Position numbers and translations under genes: made by a program. The notes beneath the pieces are model-generated. The model was not told the DNA's origin. It saw nothing but the letters and a program-made list of their open reading frames with translations, and made no database searches. Shown piece by piece: positions 1 through 5,273 of a stretch of 6,754 bases of DNA (positions are counted from its first letter, which is position 1; each line of letters starts with the position of its first letter). The stretch covers positions 1 to 6,754 of the forward strand of contig JAICVP010000115.1 in assembly GCA_025935275.1 (NCBI GenBank). Reading direction: 5' to 3'. The DNA comes from Thermoleophilia bacterium. Lineage in GTDB: Bacteria; Actinomycetota; Thermoleophilia; Gaiellales; Gaiellaceae.

Positions 1-161
1 ACCGAGGCCGGCCTGTCGACTCCGACCTGGCGCCGTACGTCCTCGCGACGGTGCATCCCTCGTCGATCTTGCGCCAGCGCACCGATGAGGAGCGAAATGC
101 TGCGATGGTCGACTTCGTCGCAGATCTTGAGGTCGTCGCGAAGTTGCTAGCCCAGGCGTGA
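1..161 (+). CDS. Uracil-DNA glycosylase superfamily protein, UdgX-like (C-terminal fragment)
   Basis: Only the last 52 codons are present, read in frame from base 3 to the TGA at 159-161. The tail contains LAPYVLATVHPSSILR followed by an acidic, Arg-containing helix and VADLEVVAKLL. The HPS segment after a V-L-A-T-V strand is the second active-site motif of the family 4/5 and UdgX branches of uracil-DNA glycosylases, and the helix ending in a DL..VA pattern is the usual C-terminus of UdgX proteins. These enzymes recognise uracil in DNA in the cytoplasm; UdgX stays covalently attached to the abasic site through a His that would lie upstream of this window. The diagnostic N-terminal motifs (4Fe-4S cysteines, KRRIH loop) are therefore not visible, so UdgX rather than ordinary family 4 UDG is a judgement from the tail alone. 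GC of the first 60 bases is near 72%, higher than in the region that follows. Confidence 0.72.
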   Translation, partial: RGRPVDSDLAPYVLATVHPSSILRQRTDEERNAAMVDFVADLEVVAKLLAQA

Positions 162-211
162 GGGCGCGCCTTCTCCACAGGGTTATCCGCAGCGTGTCTC
201 GGCGCGTTTTC

Positions 212-236
212 CTCAGAAATACGTAGATTTGCTGAG
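212..236. repeat. Imperfect hairpin between udgX-like gene and LuxR regulator
   Basis: CTCAGAAAT (212-220) pairs with ATTTGCTGAG (227-236) with one bulged G, leaving a six-base loop around TACGTA. A weaker outer repeat, GTCTCGGC (196-203) against GCTGAGAC (231-238), competes for the same right arm. It could end transcription of the upstream gene or be an operator for the downstream regulator. There is no T-run after it, so an intrinsic terminator is not well supported. Confidence 0.45.
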
Positions 237-249
237 ACCGGCCGCGAAA

Positions 250-275
250 CCTTACTCCCTCGAACGAGGGTAAGG
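250..275 (+). promoter_or_regulatory. Hairpin covering the Shine-Dalgarno of the 120-aa LuxR gene
   Basis: CCTTA (250-254) pairs with TAAGG (271-275), and CCCTC (257-261) pairs with GAGGG (266-270), with a CT bulge on the left and a four-base loop. The right outer arm lies on the AAGGA (272-276) that serves the ATG at 283 (spacing 6). In mRNA the structure would hide the ribosome-binding site. The core CCCTC-N4-GAGGG is also a DNA palindrome, so a protein-binding operator is the other reading. Confidence 0.55.
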
Positions 276-282
276 AAACGGG

Positions 283-645
283 ATGAGCGTGCCGATTTTT
301 GGCTTCACGATGGACGCTGCCGAGCGCAAAGACATCCTGTCTCGATACCTGGACCACGCACGCCGCTTCGACGAGGCGGCCGCCCGCCGGTCCACCCAGG
401 AGCAGGATGCTGAGGTCATCCCGTTCACGCCCCCGCTGCGGGAGCTCGAGCAGGAGCCGACCATGCGCGAGATCGAGGTTCTGCAGCTCATCTCGGACGG
501 TCTCGTGAACCGCGAGATCGGCGTGCGTCTCTACCTCTCCGAGGAGACGGTGAAGTCGCATGTGCGCCACCTTTTGGCCAAGTTGCAAGCGCGCAGCCGC
601 GCGCACGCAGTGGCCATCGGTTTCAGGCGTGGCCTGATCGCCTAG
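283..645 (+). CDS. LuxR-type (GerE domain) transcriptional regulator, 120 aa
   Basis: A stand-alone DNA-binding regulator with no receiver domain. Residues 1-50 form a charged, mostly helical N-terminus (DILSRYLDHARRFDEAAARR) with no family I recognise, then a short linker. Residues 58-118 are a complete LuxR/GerE tetrahelical domain: MREIEVLQLISDG, then NREIGVRLYLS, then the recognition helix EETVKSHVRHLLAKL and a final helix ending GFRRGLIA. The ATG at 283 is preceded by AAGGA at a good distance, which favours it over the internal ATG at 310. The gene stands alone between a structured leader and a terminator at its own stop, so it is probably monocistronic. With no sensory domain it may respond through dimerisation, through its N-terminal helix, or through its own level. 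Near-identical palindromes on both sides suggest autoregulation, which is inference. Confidence 0.9.
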   Translation: MSVPIFGFTMDAAERKDILSRYLDHARRFDEAAARRSTQEQDAEVIPFTPPLRELEQEPTMREIEVLQLISDGLVNREIGVRLYLSEETVKSHVRHLLAKLQARSRAHAVAIGFRRGLIA

Positions 646-657
646 CGATCAGGTTTT
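633..657 (+). terminator. Intrinsic terminator of the 120-aa LuxR gene
   Basis: CCTGATCG (633-640) and CGATCAGG (646-653) form a perfect 8-bp stem with a CCTAG loop, followed directly by TTTT (654-657). The TAG stop codon sits in the loop, so the last codons of the gene double as the left arm of the terminator. Confidence 0.8.
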
Positions 658-720
658 CCACGCAATCCACAACCTAGACTCAGGATCCCTCTAGCGAGGG
701 ATGCTGGCCGTTGTGGAAAA
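654..720. repeat. Nested inverted repeats downstream of the LuxR gene
   Basis: Three concentric elements are visible: TTTTCCAC (654-661) with GTGGAAAA (713-720), CCACAA (667-672) with TTGTGG (711-716), and an inner perfect hairpin ATCCCTC (685-691) with GAGGGAT (696-702) around TAGC. The first two share their right arm and so exclude each other. The inner hairpin lies 36 bases beyond the stop of the minus-strand peptide gene and could end its transcript, but it lacks a T-run on that strand. The stretch codes for nothing visible. Confidence 0.6.
687..700. repeat. Second copy of the CCCTC-N4-GAGGG palindrome
   Basis: CCCTCTAGCGAGGG matches CCCTCGAACGAGGG at 257-270 at 12 of 14 positions; the differences are both in the central region. 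The two copies bracket the 120-aa LuxR gene, one over its ribosome-binding site and one past its terminator. This is a candidate operator pair. Confidence 0.5.
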
Positions 721-737
721 ACTCAGACTAAGCGGGC

Positions 738-824
738 TTACCAGACCTTGGTAGCGCCAGCAATGGACGCTAGGGAGGCCAGTGTTGCCACGATTCCTGC
801 GAACGCCACTCTCCAGCGAAGCAT
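738..824 (-). CDS. Small single-pass membrane peptide, 28 aa (unrecognised)
   Basis: On the minus strand an ATG (824-822) opens 28 codons closed by TAA (740-738). The peptide starts MLRWR, continues with the hydrophobic run VAFAGIVATLASLASIAG (residues 6-23) and ends ATKVW. Two arginines before the apolar stretch and a lysine after it give a simple one-helix membrane protein, probably with the N-terminus inside by the positive-inside rule; cleavage as a signal peptide would leave almost nothing. GGAGG (835-831) precedes the ATG by 6 bases, an excellent ribosome-binding site and one of the best in the window. It is divergent to the HD-GYP gene, with 70 bases between start codons. I do not recognise a family. 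Partner or regulator of the neighbouring membrane HD-GYP protein is only a guess from position. Chance occurrence is possible at this length, but SD quality, codon start and hydrophobicity agree. Confidence 0.55.
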   Translation of the reverse strand: MLRWRVAFAGIVATLASLASIAGATKVW

Positions 825-859
825 CGACGCCCTCCGACATGGGGGATAAACGGCGTCGA
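824..859 (-). promoter_or_regulatory. Leader hairpin around the ribosome-binding site of the small peptide gene
   Basis: TCGACGCC (824-831) and GGCGTCGA (852-859) are perfect 8-bp complements separated by 20 bases. On the minus-strand transcript the 3' arm runs from the last G of the GGAGG to the A of the ATG, and the rest of the SD lies in the loop. Folding would hamper initiation of the peptide. The same repeat sits in the upstream region of the HD-GYP gene, so a DNA operator serving both divergent genes is equally possible. Confidence 0.45.
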
Positions 860-862
860 GAG

Positions 863-889
863 CTTATACCCCTTTTGGGGGAGTTTCAA
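863..889 (-). promoter_or_regulatory. Possible sigma-70-like promoter for the small peptide gene
   Basis: On the minus strand TTGAAA (889-884) and TATAAG (868-863) resemble -35 and -10 boxes with a 15-base spacer, which is shorter than the ideal 17. The spacer contains the perfect repeat CCCC-TTTT-GGGG (869-880), which could bind a regulator or merely be coincidental. Transcription would start near 856, about 30 bases before the ATG. Confidence 0.25.
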
Positions 890-894
890 GAGAA

Positions 895-2268
895 TTGACC
901 ATTCTTGCCTCAGCCGCGTCATGTACGCCTGATCACGTCTCTCGCGCGACGAAGTTTTTCGCTGGCACGCTGGTTGCACTAGCAGGGCTCATGGTCTTGG
1001 TGCTTATCGACGCCGATTCAACCCTTCAAGGAAGCCCGCTCGCGCTGGCCGCTCTTTGCGTTATCGCGTTGGTGGCTGAGCGGCAAAGCGTCTTCATTTC
1101 GCCAAGCACCCAGGTATCGGTTTCCGTTCTGCCACTTCTGTTTGCGGCCGTGGTGTATGGGCCGTTCGCCGCGATGGTGGTCGGCGCGTTCGCAATGCTC
1201 GCGGACTTCGGCCGGCCATTCACACGCTGGGTGATCTGGACTGCTTCGCGATCGATTGTCGGTGGCCTCGCGGGCATCGTCGCGGTCGCTTTCATCCCGG
1301 ATGACGCTTCGTTCATGCGCCTATTGGTGGGAGTTGTTGCCGTTGCGCTGGTCGAGGCTACCGCCGACCTTTGTCTTGCGGTGCTCACCGCGGTCGTAAG
1401 AGGCAAGCCTCTTCCTGATGTGACCCACTCGGCCGCCCGTGTCGCATTCGGCACCGTTTCCCTCTACGCCCCGATCATCGCGGTACTTGCCTACGCGTAT
1501 TCAGAGCTCTCGCCGTGGACACTGATCTTCTTCTTCGTCCCTGCGATCGCCGCACAGAGACTGTTTGTTCTCTACCAGGAACAGCGTCGCCTCGCCGACG
1601 ACCTTGCAGCCGCCAACGATCGGTTGGAAGGTGCTGGATTATCCTTCGCGACCGCCTTGGTGGCCGCTCTTGATGCTCGTGATCAGTACACCGCGGGCCA
1701 TTCAGCATGTGTTGCGGTTTACGCGCGAGACATCGCTGCGAGGCTTGGGCTTTCGGAGGAGCAGCAGCACATCGCACACCTGGCCGGTCTCGTGCATGAC
1801 ATCGGTAAGGTCGGCCTCCCCGCCGGTCTTCTCGAGAAACCCGGACCCCTGACCCTCGAAGAGCGTCGAATCATGGAGGAGCACTCGACTATCGGGGAAA
1901 GGATCCTCGCGAACGTGGATGGCTATGCCGAAATCGCGCGCATCGTTCGCCATCACCACGAGCGCGTGGACGGGAATGGTTATCCGGACGGGCTCACAAT
2001 TGAAAAGGTGCCTCTGATCTCGCGGATCATCGCGGTGGCAGATGCGTACGATGCAATGACTTCTGGCCGACCTTATCGGGATGCCATGCCCAGCCGAGTG
2101 GCCCGAATGCGTTTGGCGCAGGCCGTGGGTACGCAGTTCGATACAACGGTGGTGGCCGCGTTTGAAGCCATTCTCGCAACCGCAGACGAGACCTATCTTT
2201 CTGGCGACCGCGACGATTTTGAGTCCGAGACGGGGTGGAGCTCCCAGGTCGCGGCGGTCGTGGGTTGA
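895..2268 (+). CDS. Membrane-anchored HD-GYP domain protein, probable cyclic-di-GMP phosphodiesterase
   Basis: Residues 21-222 hold about seven or eight hydrophobic helices (for example 21-40, 48-64, 75-103, 119-135, 141-166, 182-203, 207-222), a MASE-like integral membrane sensor I cannot assign further. A charged helix at 223-247 probably forms a coiled-coil linker. Residues 250-430 are a full HD-GYP domain: H269 in TAGHS, HDIGK at 301-305, H330, HHHERVDGNGYP at 353-364 and DAYDAMTSGRPY at 383-394. All metal-binding and signature residues are present, so hydrolysis of cyclic-di-GMP at the cytoplasmic face is likely. No GGDEF domain is fused or nearby. The TTG at 895 is the best start: AAGAG lies very close and GGGGAG about 11 bases upstream, an in-frame stop occurs at 847, and the next candidate (ATG 991) would remove most of the first membrane helix. 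The last codons abut the convergent LAL gene. Confidence 0.9.
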   Translation: MTILASAASCTPDHVSRATKFFAGTLVALAGLMVLVLIDADSTLQGSPLALAALCVIALVAERQSVFISPSTQVSVSVLPLLFAAVVYGPFAAMVVGAFAMLADFGRPFTRWVIWTASRSIVGGLAGIVAVAFIPDDASFMRLLVGVVAVALVEATADLCLAVLTAVVRGKPLPDVTHSAARVAFGTVSLYAPIIAVLAYAYSELSPWTLIFFFVPAIAAQRLFVLYQEQRRLADDLAAANDRLEGAGLSFATALVAALDARDQYTAGHSACVAVYARDIAARLGLSEEQQHIAHLAGLVHDIGKVGLPAGLLEKPGPLTLEERRIMEEHSTIGERILANVDGYAEIARIVRHHHERVDGNGYPDGLTIEKVPLISRIIAVADAYDAMTSGRPYRDAMPSRVARMRLAQAVGTQFDTTVVAAFEAILATADETYLSGDRDDFESETGWSSQVAAVVG

Positions 2269-2269
2269 A

Positions 2270-4846
2270 CTAGGCGTCCCGCTTCGCGAACAGTGCCGCC
2301 TGGACGCGGTTCTTTGCACCAAGCTTCTCGAGGATGTGGCGGACGTGCACTTTCACCGTGCTCTGGGCAATGAAGAGTCGCTGGCCGATCTCCGCGTTGG
2401 AGAGCCCAAGTGCCAGAAGCTCTAGCACTTCCTCCTCTCGCTTAGTCAAAGATTCGAACCTCGCGCCTTGGCCTTGTGGCGGCTTGAGCTTTAGGCCAGC
2501 TTGCTGAGCAATCTTGCTGTCGCGCGCGTTCTCCAGGACTGGAGATACGAGGTCGACAAAATGACGGTCCTCTCTGATGGCGTCCAAAAGACGGGGAAAG
2601 GCTCTGTATGCGACAACGAATGAGTCGGTGTAATCAGCTGCGAACGCATCGATGACGACTTGATGAACGCGGGCTGAGTCGAGGCCCGAGCCGAAGGTAG
2701 CGATCAACTCGCTGAACTCACAGAGAAAATGTGCCTCTGTCGACGTCGTGATACTCCGCGCTTCGTCGGCATGACGCAGCGCGTCCCGATTCTCCCCGGA
2801 TGCCGAGAGGATCAATGCCAACAGTGCGATGCGTTCGCCGTACGTGGCTGGGCTGGGTTTTCCGCGAGAGGGCTCCTCTAGCCTGGCGCGCGCTCGAGCC
2901 AAGTCCTTTTGCGCGATCGATAGACGGGCGTCGGTCAGGGCGCGTTGGGTCTGAAGATATGGATCCTCGCGGTAGACAGTTATTTGCGTCAGGTCGGTGA
3001 GGTCAGTGCTTGCCGAGGCGAATCGCCGGATGCCAACCTTTGCCGCAGCCCGATATGCGAGGCAACAGCCAGTCGCGAAGTCGTGGTGGAGGGTCCGGCT
3101 TAGCTCAAGCGCGTCATCGACAAGCTCCAACGCGGCTTCATAGTCTGATCGCGCAGTTGCGACGTACGAACTTTGAGCGAGAAAGTTGCTCCGAACCAGT
3201 GGGTCCGTCGCGTGTCGAGCAAGAGGTACGAGTGCCCGCGCAGCCGCCCACACCCCGGTCAACGAGCCTTGTGCCAATGCGACCGTCTGGCGAGCAACAG
3301 TCACACGAAGGCGAGTGTTTAGATCGTCTGCTGCGATGTTCTCGAGTTCGCCGAGGAGCACCGTGCTCGACTCGATATCGAGGTCCACGTGGGCCAAGAA
3401 GGCGCCCCACAGCGCGCTCTTTCGGTCGAGATCACTGCGGGCCGCCTCGAGCGCCTTGGCATAAAACGACGCGGCAAGGTCACTTTGGGAGCGGAGATAA
3501 TGGGCTTGCCCGGCTATGTGGTTGGCGCGCGACGCGAGCCTATGACTAGGGGCCAACGTTGTGGCTACCGACTCGGCCAGGGTTGCTGCTTGTCCTAGCT
3601 CGCCTTGACGCGACAGCAGCTCAGCCCGGACTAGTAGCGCGCCCGGGTGCTCACTACCGGTTGCGCCGCATTCCTCCAACCAACGCTCAAGAGTCTCGAC
3701 GCGCCCGTCGGCGAGCAGTTCGGGCGCAGCTTCTTCAACGATCTCCGTCGCTTCTGCAAAGCTGCCCGAGTAAGCGGCGATTTCGAACGCGTCCTCCCAG
3801 TTTCCGTGCTTGCGTGAATCCGAAATCGAGGCTTCACATAGCCGCAGCCATGCTTGCGGCTCCTCGGCCTTTAGCCTCTGCCGAAGAAATGATCTGAGGA
3901 GCGGATGGAACTCTAGGTACGTGGAACCGGCCGGCTGAAGAAGCCCTTCTGCAACGAGACTGCCGATCAGTTCGGGACTATCCTCAACCCCAAGCACGGT
4001 TCGCGCAGTGCGTTCGTCCAGGTGCGCTGGAACGGATGCTCGTAGCATGAAGTCGGCTTCTTCGTGCGTCACACCTCGCACGACTTCCTCCGCGAAATAG
4101 CGATAGAGCGCCTCCGAGACCCGTTCCCTCGGCAGGTCGTGTGTCGCCGAGAGGGCAGCGAGCCCGATGAGTGCGGGCCAGCCCTCCGCCTGCTGAACCA
4201 GGGCCTGCACCTCTTCGGTCGACCGCCCGTCCAGGACGAGGGCGGCTTCCTCGGTCGTCATCGCGAGCTGGTCGCGGTCGATCTCGGTGATTTCGCCGTA
4301 GAGAATCCGGCGGGCCGAAGCCCATTTCGGCCGCCTCCGGGCGGTCACGAGCACCTGCAGCGCGGGCGTCAGCATGAGGAGCCAATCCATGAACTCCTCG
4401 ACGGGCGCGGAGTCCACGACCAGGTGGTAGTCGTCGATGATCAGGAGGGTGTCCGGTGGCCAGGCCTCGAGGTCTTCCGACAGGATCTCGGCGAGCGGTC
4501 TGGCAAGCCGCTCCGGTGTGTCAGCCACCCGGAGACGCTGCCTGAGTCGATCTCCGACGCCTGGGACGAGCGGCGCCATCACGTCTGCGATTCCCGCCGA
4601 GAAGGCGGCCACGTCGGCAGAGCCCGACGTGGCTCGGTACCAGACCACGTCGTCCCGTCCCTGGACCCATTCGGCCGCGAGCGTGGTCTTCCCGTAGCCG
4701 GCAGGGGCGGTCATGAGAATCGTCTGCGCGGTGTTCGCGTCGAGAATGCGCGTGAGACGGGGCCGCCGGGCGTGGCGGCGGAAGAGGGGTGGATACGACT
4801 CCCGGAGCGCTTCCATCGCGGCCGCGGCTCCACGCCGGCGGCTCAC
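2270..4846 (-). CDS. LuxR-family LAL/MalT-type ATP-dependent transcriptional regulator, 858 aa
   Basis: A large STAND-type regulator. An N-terminal NTPase carries Walker A APAGYGKTT (residues 47-55), Walker B LLIIDDYH (134-141), the LVTARRRP sensor strand (166-173) and the AEGWPALIGLA helix (220-230) typical of MalT relatives. A winged-helix region follows, then a long alpha-helical TPR-like part (about 340-790) rich in Ala/Leu/Glu helices, probably the ligand-sensing superhelix. A LuxR/GerE domain closes the protein at 798-855 (TKREEEVLELLALGLSNAEI, recognition helix STVKVHVRHILEKL). Length is normal for the family. The GTG at 4846 has no clear SD; an ATG at 4816 has GGAG 11 bases upstream and loses only ten residues, so either may be used. 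Sampled lines give 52-67% GC over the TPR/HTH half but 63-72% over the NTPase half. The inducer is unknown. Tail-to-tail with the HD-GYP gene. Confidence 0.92.
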   Translation of the reverse strand: MSRRRGAAAAMEALRESYPPLFRRHARRPRLTRILDANTAQTILMTAPAGYGKTTLAAEWVQGRDDVVWYRATSGSADVAAFSAGIADVMAPLVPGVGDRLRQRLRVADTPERLARPLAEILSEDLEAWPPDTLLIIDDYHLVVDSAPVEEFMDWLLMLTPALQVLVTARRRPKWASARRILYGEITEIDRDQLAMTTEEAALVLDGRSTEEVQALVQQAEGWPALIGLAALSATHDLPRERVSEALYRYFAEEVVRGVTHEEADFMLRASVPAHLDERTARTVLGVEDSPELIGSLVAEGLLQPAGSTYLEFHPLLRSFLRQRLKAEEPQAWLRLCEASISDSRKHGNWEDAFEIAAYSGSFAEATEIVEEAAPELLADGRVETLERWLEECGATGSEHPGALLVRAELLSRQGELGQAATLAESVATTLAPSHRLASRANHIAGQAHYLRSQSDLAASFYAKALEAARSDLDRKSALWGAFLAHVDLDIESSTVLLGELENIAADDLNTRLRVTVARQTVALAQGSLTGVWAAARALVPLARHATDPLVRSNFLAQSSYVATARSDYEAALELVDDALELSRTLHHDFATGCCLAYRAAAKVGIRRFASASTDLTDLTQITVYREDPYLQTQRALTDARLSIAQKDLARARARLEEPSRGKPSPATYGERIALLALILSASGENRDALRHADEARSITTSTEAHFLCEFSELIATFGSGLDSARVHQVVIDAFAADYTDSFVVAYRAFPRLLDAIREDRHFVDLVSPVLENARDSKIAQQAGLKLKPPQGQGARFESLTKREEEVLELLALGLSNAEIGQRLFIAQSTVKVHVRHILEKLGAKNRVQAALFAKRDA

Positions 4847-4861
4847 GAGGTTAGCGCGGTT

Positions 4862-4886
4862 TGCCGCGAGCTTCCAAGCCGCGGCA
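4862..4886 (-). repeat. Hairpin just upstream of the LAL gene
   Basis: TGCCGCG (4862-4868) pairs with CGCGGCA (4880-4886), and the stem continues after a bulged A with GCTT (4870-4873) against AAGC (4876-4879). It begins 15 bases before the GTG of the LAL gene, so it would sit in the leader of that mRNA, in place of a Shine-Dalgarno sequence. Confidence 0.5.
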
Positions 4887-4888
4887 GA

Positions 4889-4918
4889 CCGACGCCCACG
4901 GCGGGCCGCGGGCGTCGG
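4889..4918 (-). terminator. GC-rich hairpin after the 90-aa LuxR gene, possible terminator
   Basis: CCGACGCCC (4889-4897) and GGGCGTCGG (4910-4918) form a perfect 9-bp stem with a 12-base GC-rich loop, 19 bases beyond the stop of the 90-aa regulator on the minus strand. No T-run follows. GC-rich hairpins without a U-tract do act as terminators in high-GC bacteria, but attenuation ahead of the LAL gene is an alternative. Confidence 0.5.
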
Positions 4919-4937
4919 GCCGTTATCCCCCGAGTGG

Positions 4938-5210
4938 TCAGTCGGGCGTGCGGGAGTCGTCGCGCAGGCCTGCCGCCGGCTCGAGGCCTTCCAGAGGGTT
5001 CTCGCCAGTCGCGTCTCGGAAGGCGAGCGGAATCTGCCGCCGTCGGCTGACCCGCAGCTTCGAACGCAGGATGTCCGAGTGCGCCTTCGCCGTCCGAGGC
5101 GAAACGCCGAGCCGCTCAGCGATCTCGACGTTCGAGCAACCCTCAGCGATCAATTGGATGACCTGCCGTTGCCGTGGAGTGAAGCGGATGTCTTCGCCGA
5201 GAGTGATCAT
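4938..5210 (-). CDS. Small LuxR-type (GerE domain) regulator, 90 aa
   Basis: Nearly the whole protein is a LuxR/GerE domain: residues 9-60 include FTPRQRQVIQLIAEGCSNVE, the turn AERLGVSP, and a recognition helix RTAKAHSDILRSKL. A short, polar, probably disordered tail rich in Gly, Glu, Asp and Arg follows (about 68-90). No receiver or sensor domain is present, so it is either a bare DNA-binding protein or depends on a partner. The ATG at 5210 begins close before the domain; no good SD is visible upstream, and another ATG ten bases upstream is in a different frame. It lies 63 bases after the deaminase gene and 91 bases before the LAL gene, all on the same strand, so co-transcription with either is possible. 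Its recognition helix differs from those of the other two LuxR domains here (AKAH in place of VKSH or VKVH), so it probably reads other sites. Confidence 0.82.
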   Translation of the reverse strand: MITLGEDIRFTPRQRQVIQLIAEGCSNVEIAERLGVSPRTAKAHSDILRSKLRVSRRRQIPLAFRDATGENPLEGLEPAAGLRDDSRTPD

Positions 5211-5258
5211 CGGCGCGCATGTTGTCGCCGTTCGTGCGGCCGCGCAATCGGTCGGCGG

Positions 5259-5272
5259 GGCGATCTTTCGCC
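5259..5272 (-). terminator. Short hairpin directly after the deaminase stop codon
   Basis: On the minus strand GGCGA-AAGA-TCGCC forms a 5-bp stem with a four-base purine loop, one base after the TAG of the deaminase gene. It is short and has no T-run, so it may be a weak terminator or an RNA 3'-end stabiliser. Confidence 0.25.
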
Positions 5273-5273
5273 G

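Noticed and set aside
171..720. Chromosomal replication origin
   Set aside because: DnaA-box-like sites exist, but there is no dnaA, dnaN or AT-rich segment, and several sites have two mismatches.
749..777. Plus-strand promoter TTGGTA...TAGGGA for the HD-GYP gene
   Set aside because: Spacing is 17 bases but the -10 match is poor, and it lies inside the small peptide gene; not enough to call.
869..880. CCCC-TTTT-GGGG as an intrinsic terminator
   Set aside because: Only 4 bp of stem and no T-run after it on either strand; it lies in the likely divergent promoter region.
646..894. Cyclic-di-GMP riboswitch upstream of the HD-GYP gene
   Set aside because: Hairpins are present, but I cannot find the conserved class I or class II core sequences.
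770..979. 69-codon minus-strand frame overlapping the HD-GYP start and the small peptide
   Set aside because: It crosses the HD-GYP coding sequence, has no hydrophobic or domain pattern, and the competing 28-codon frame has a much better start signal.
4064..5050. 328-codon plus-strand frame across the 5' part of the LAL gene
   Set aside because: Antisense to the Walker A and B region; no recognisable motif or ribosome-binding site.
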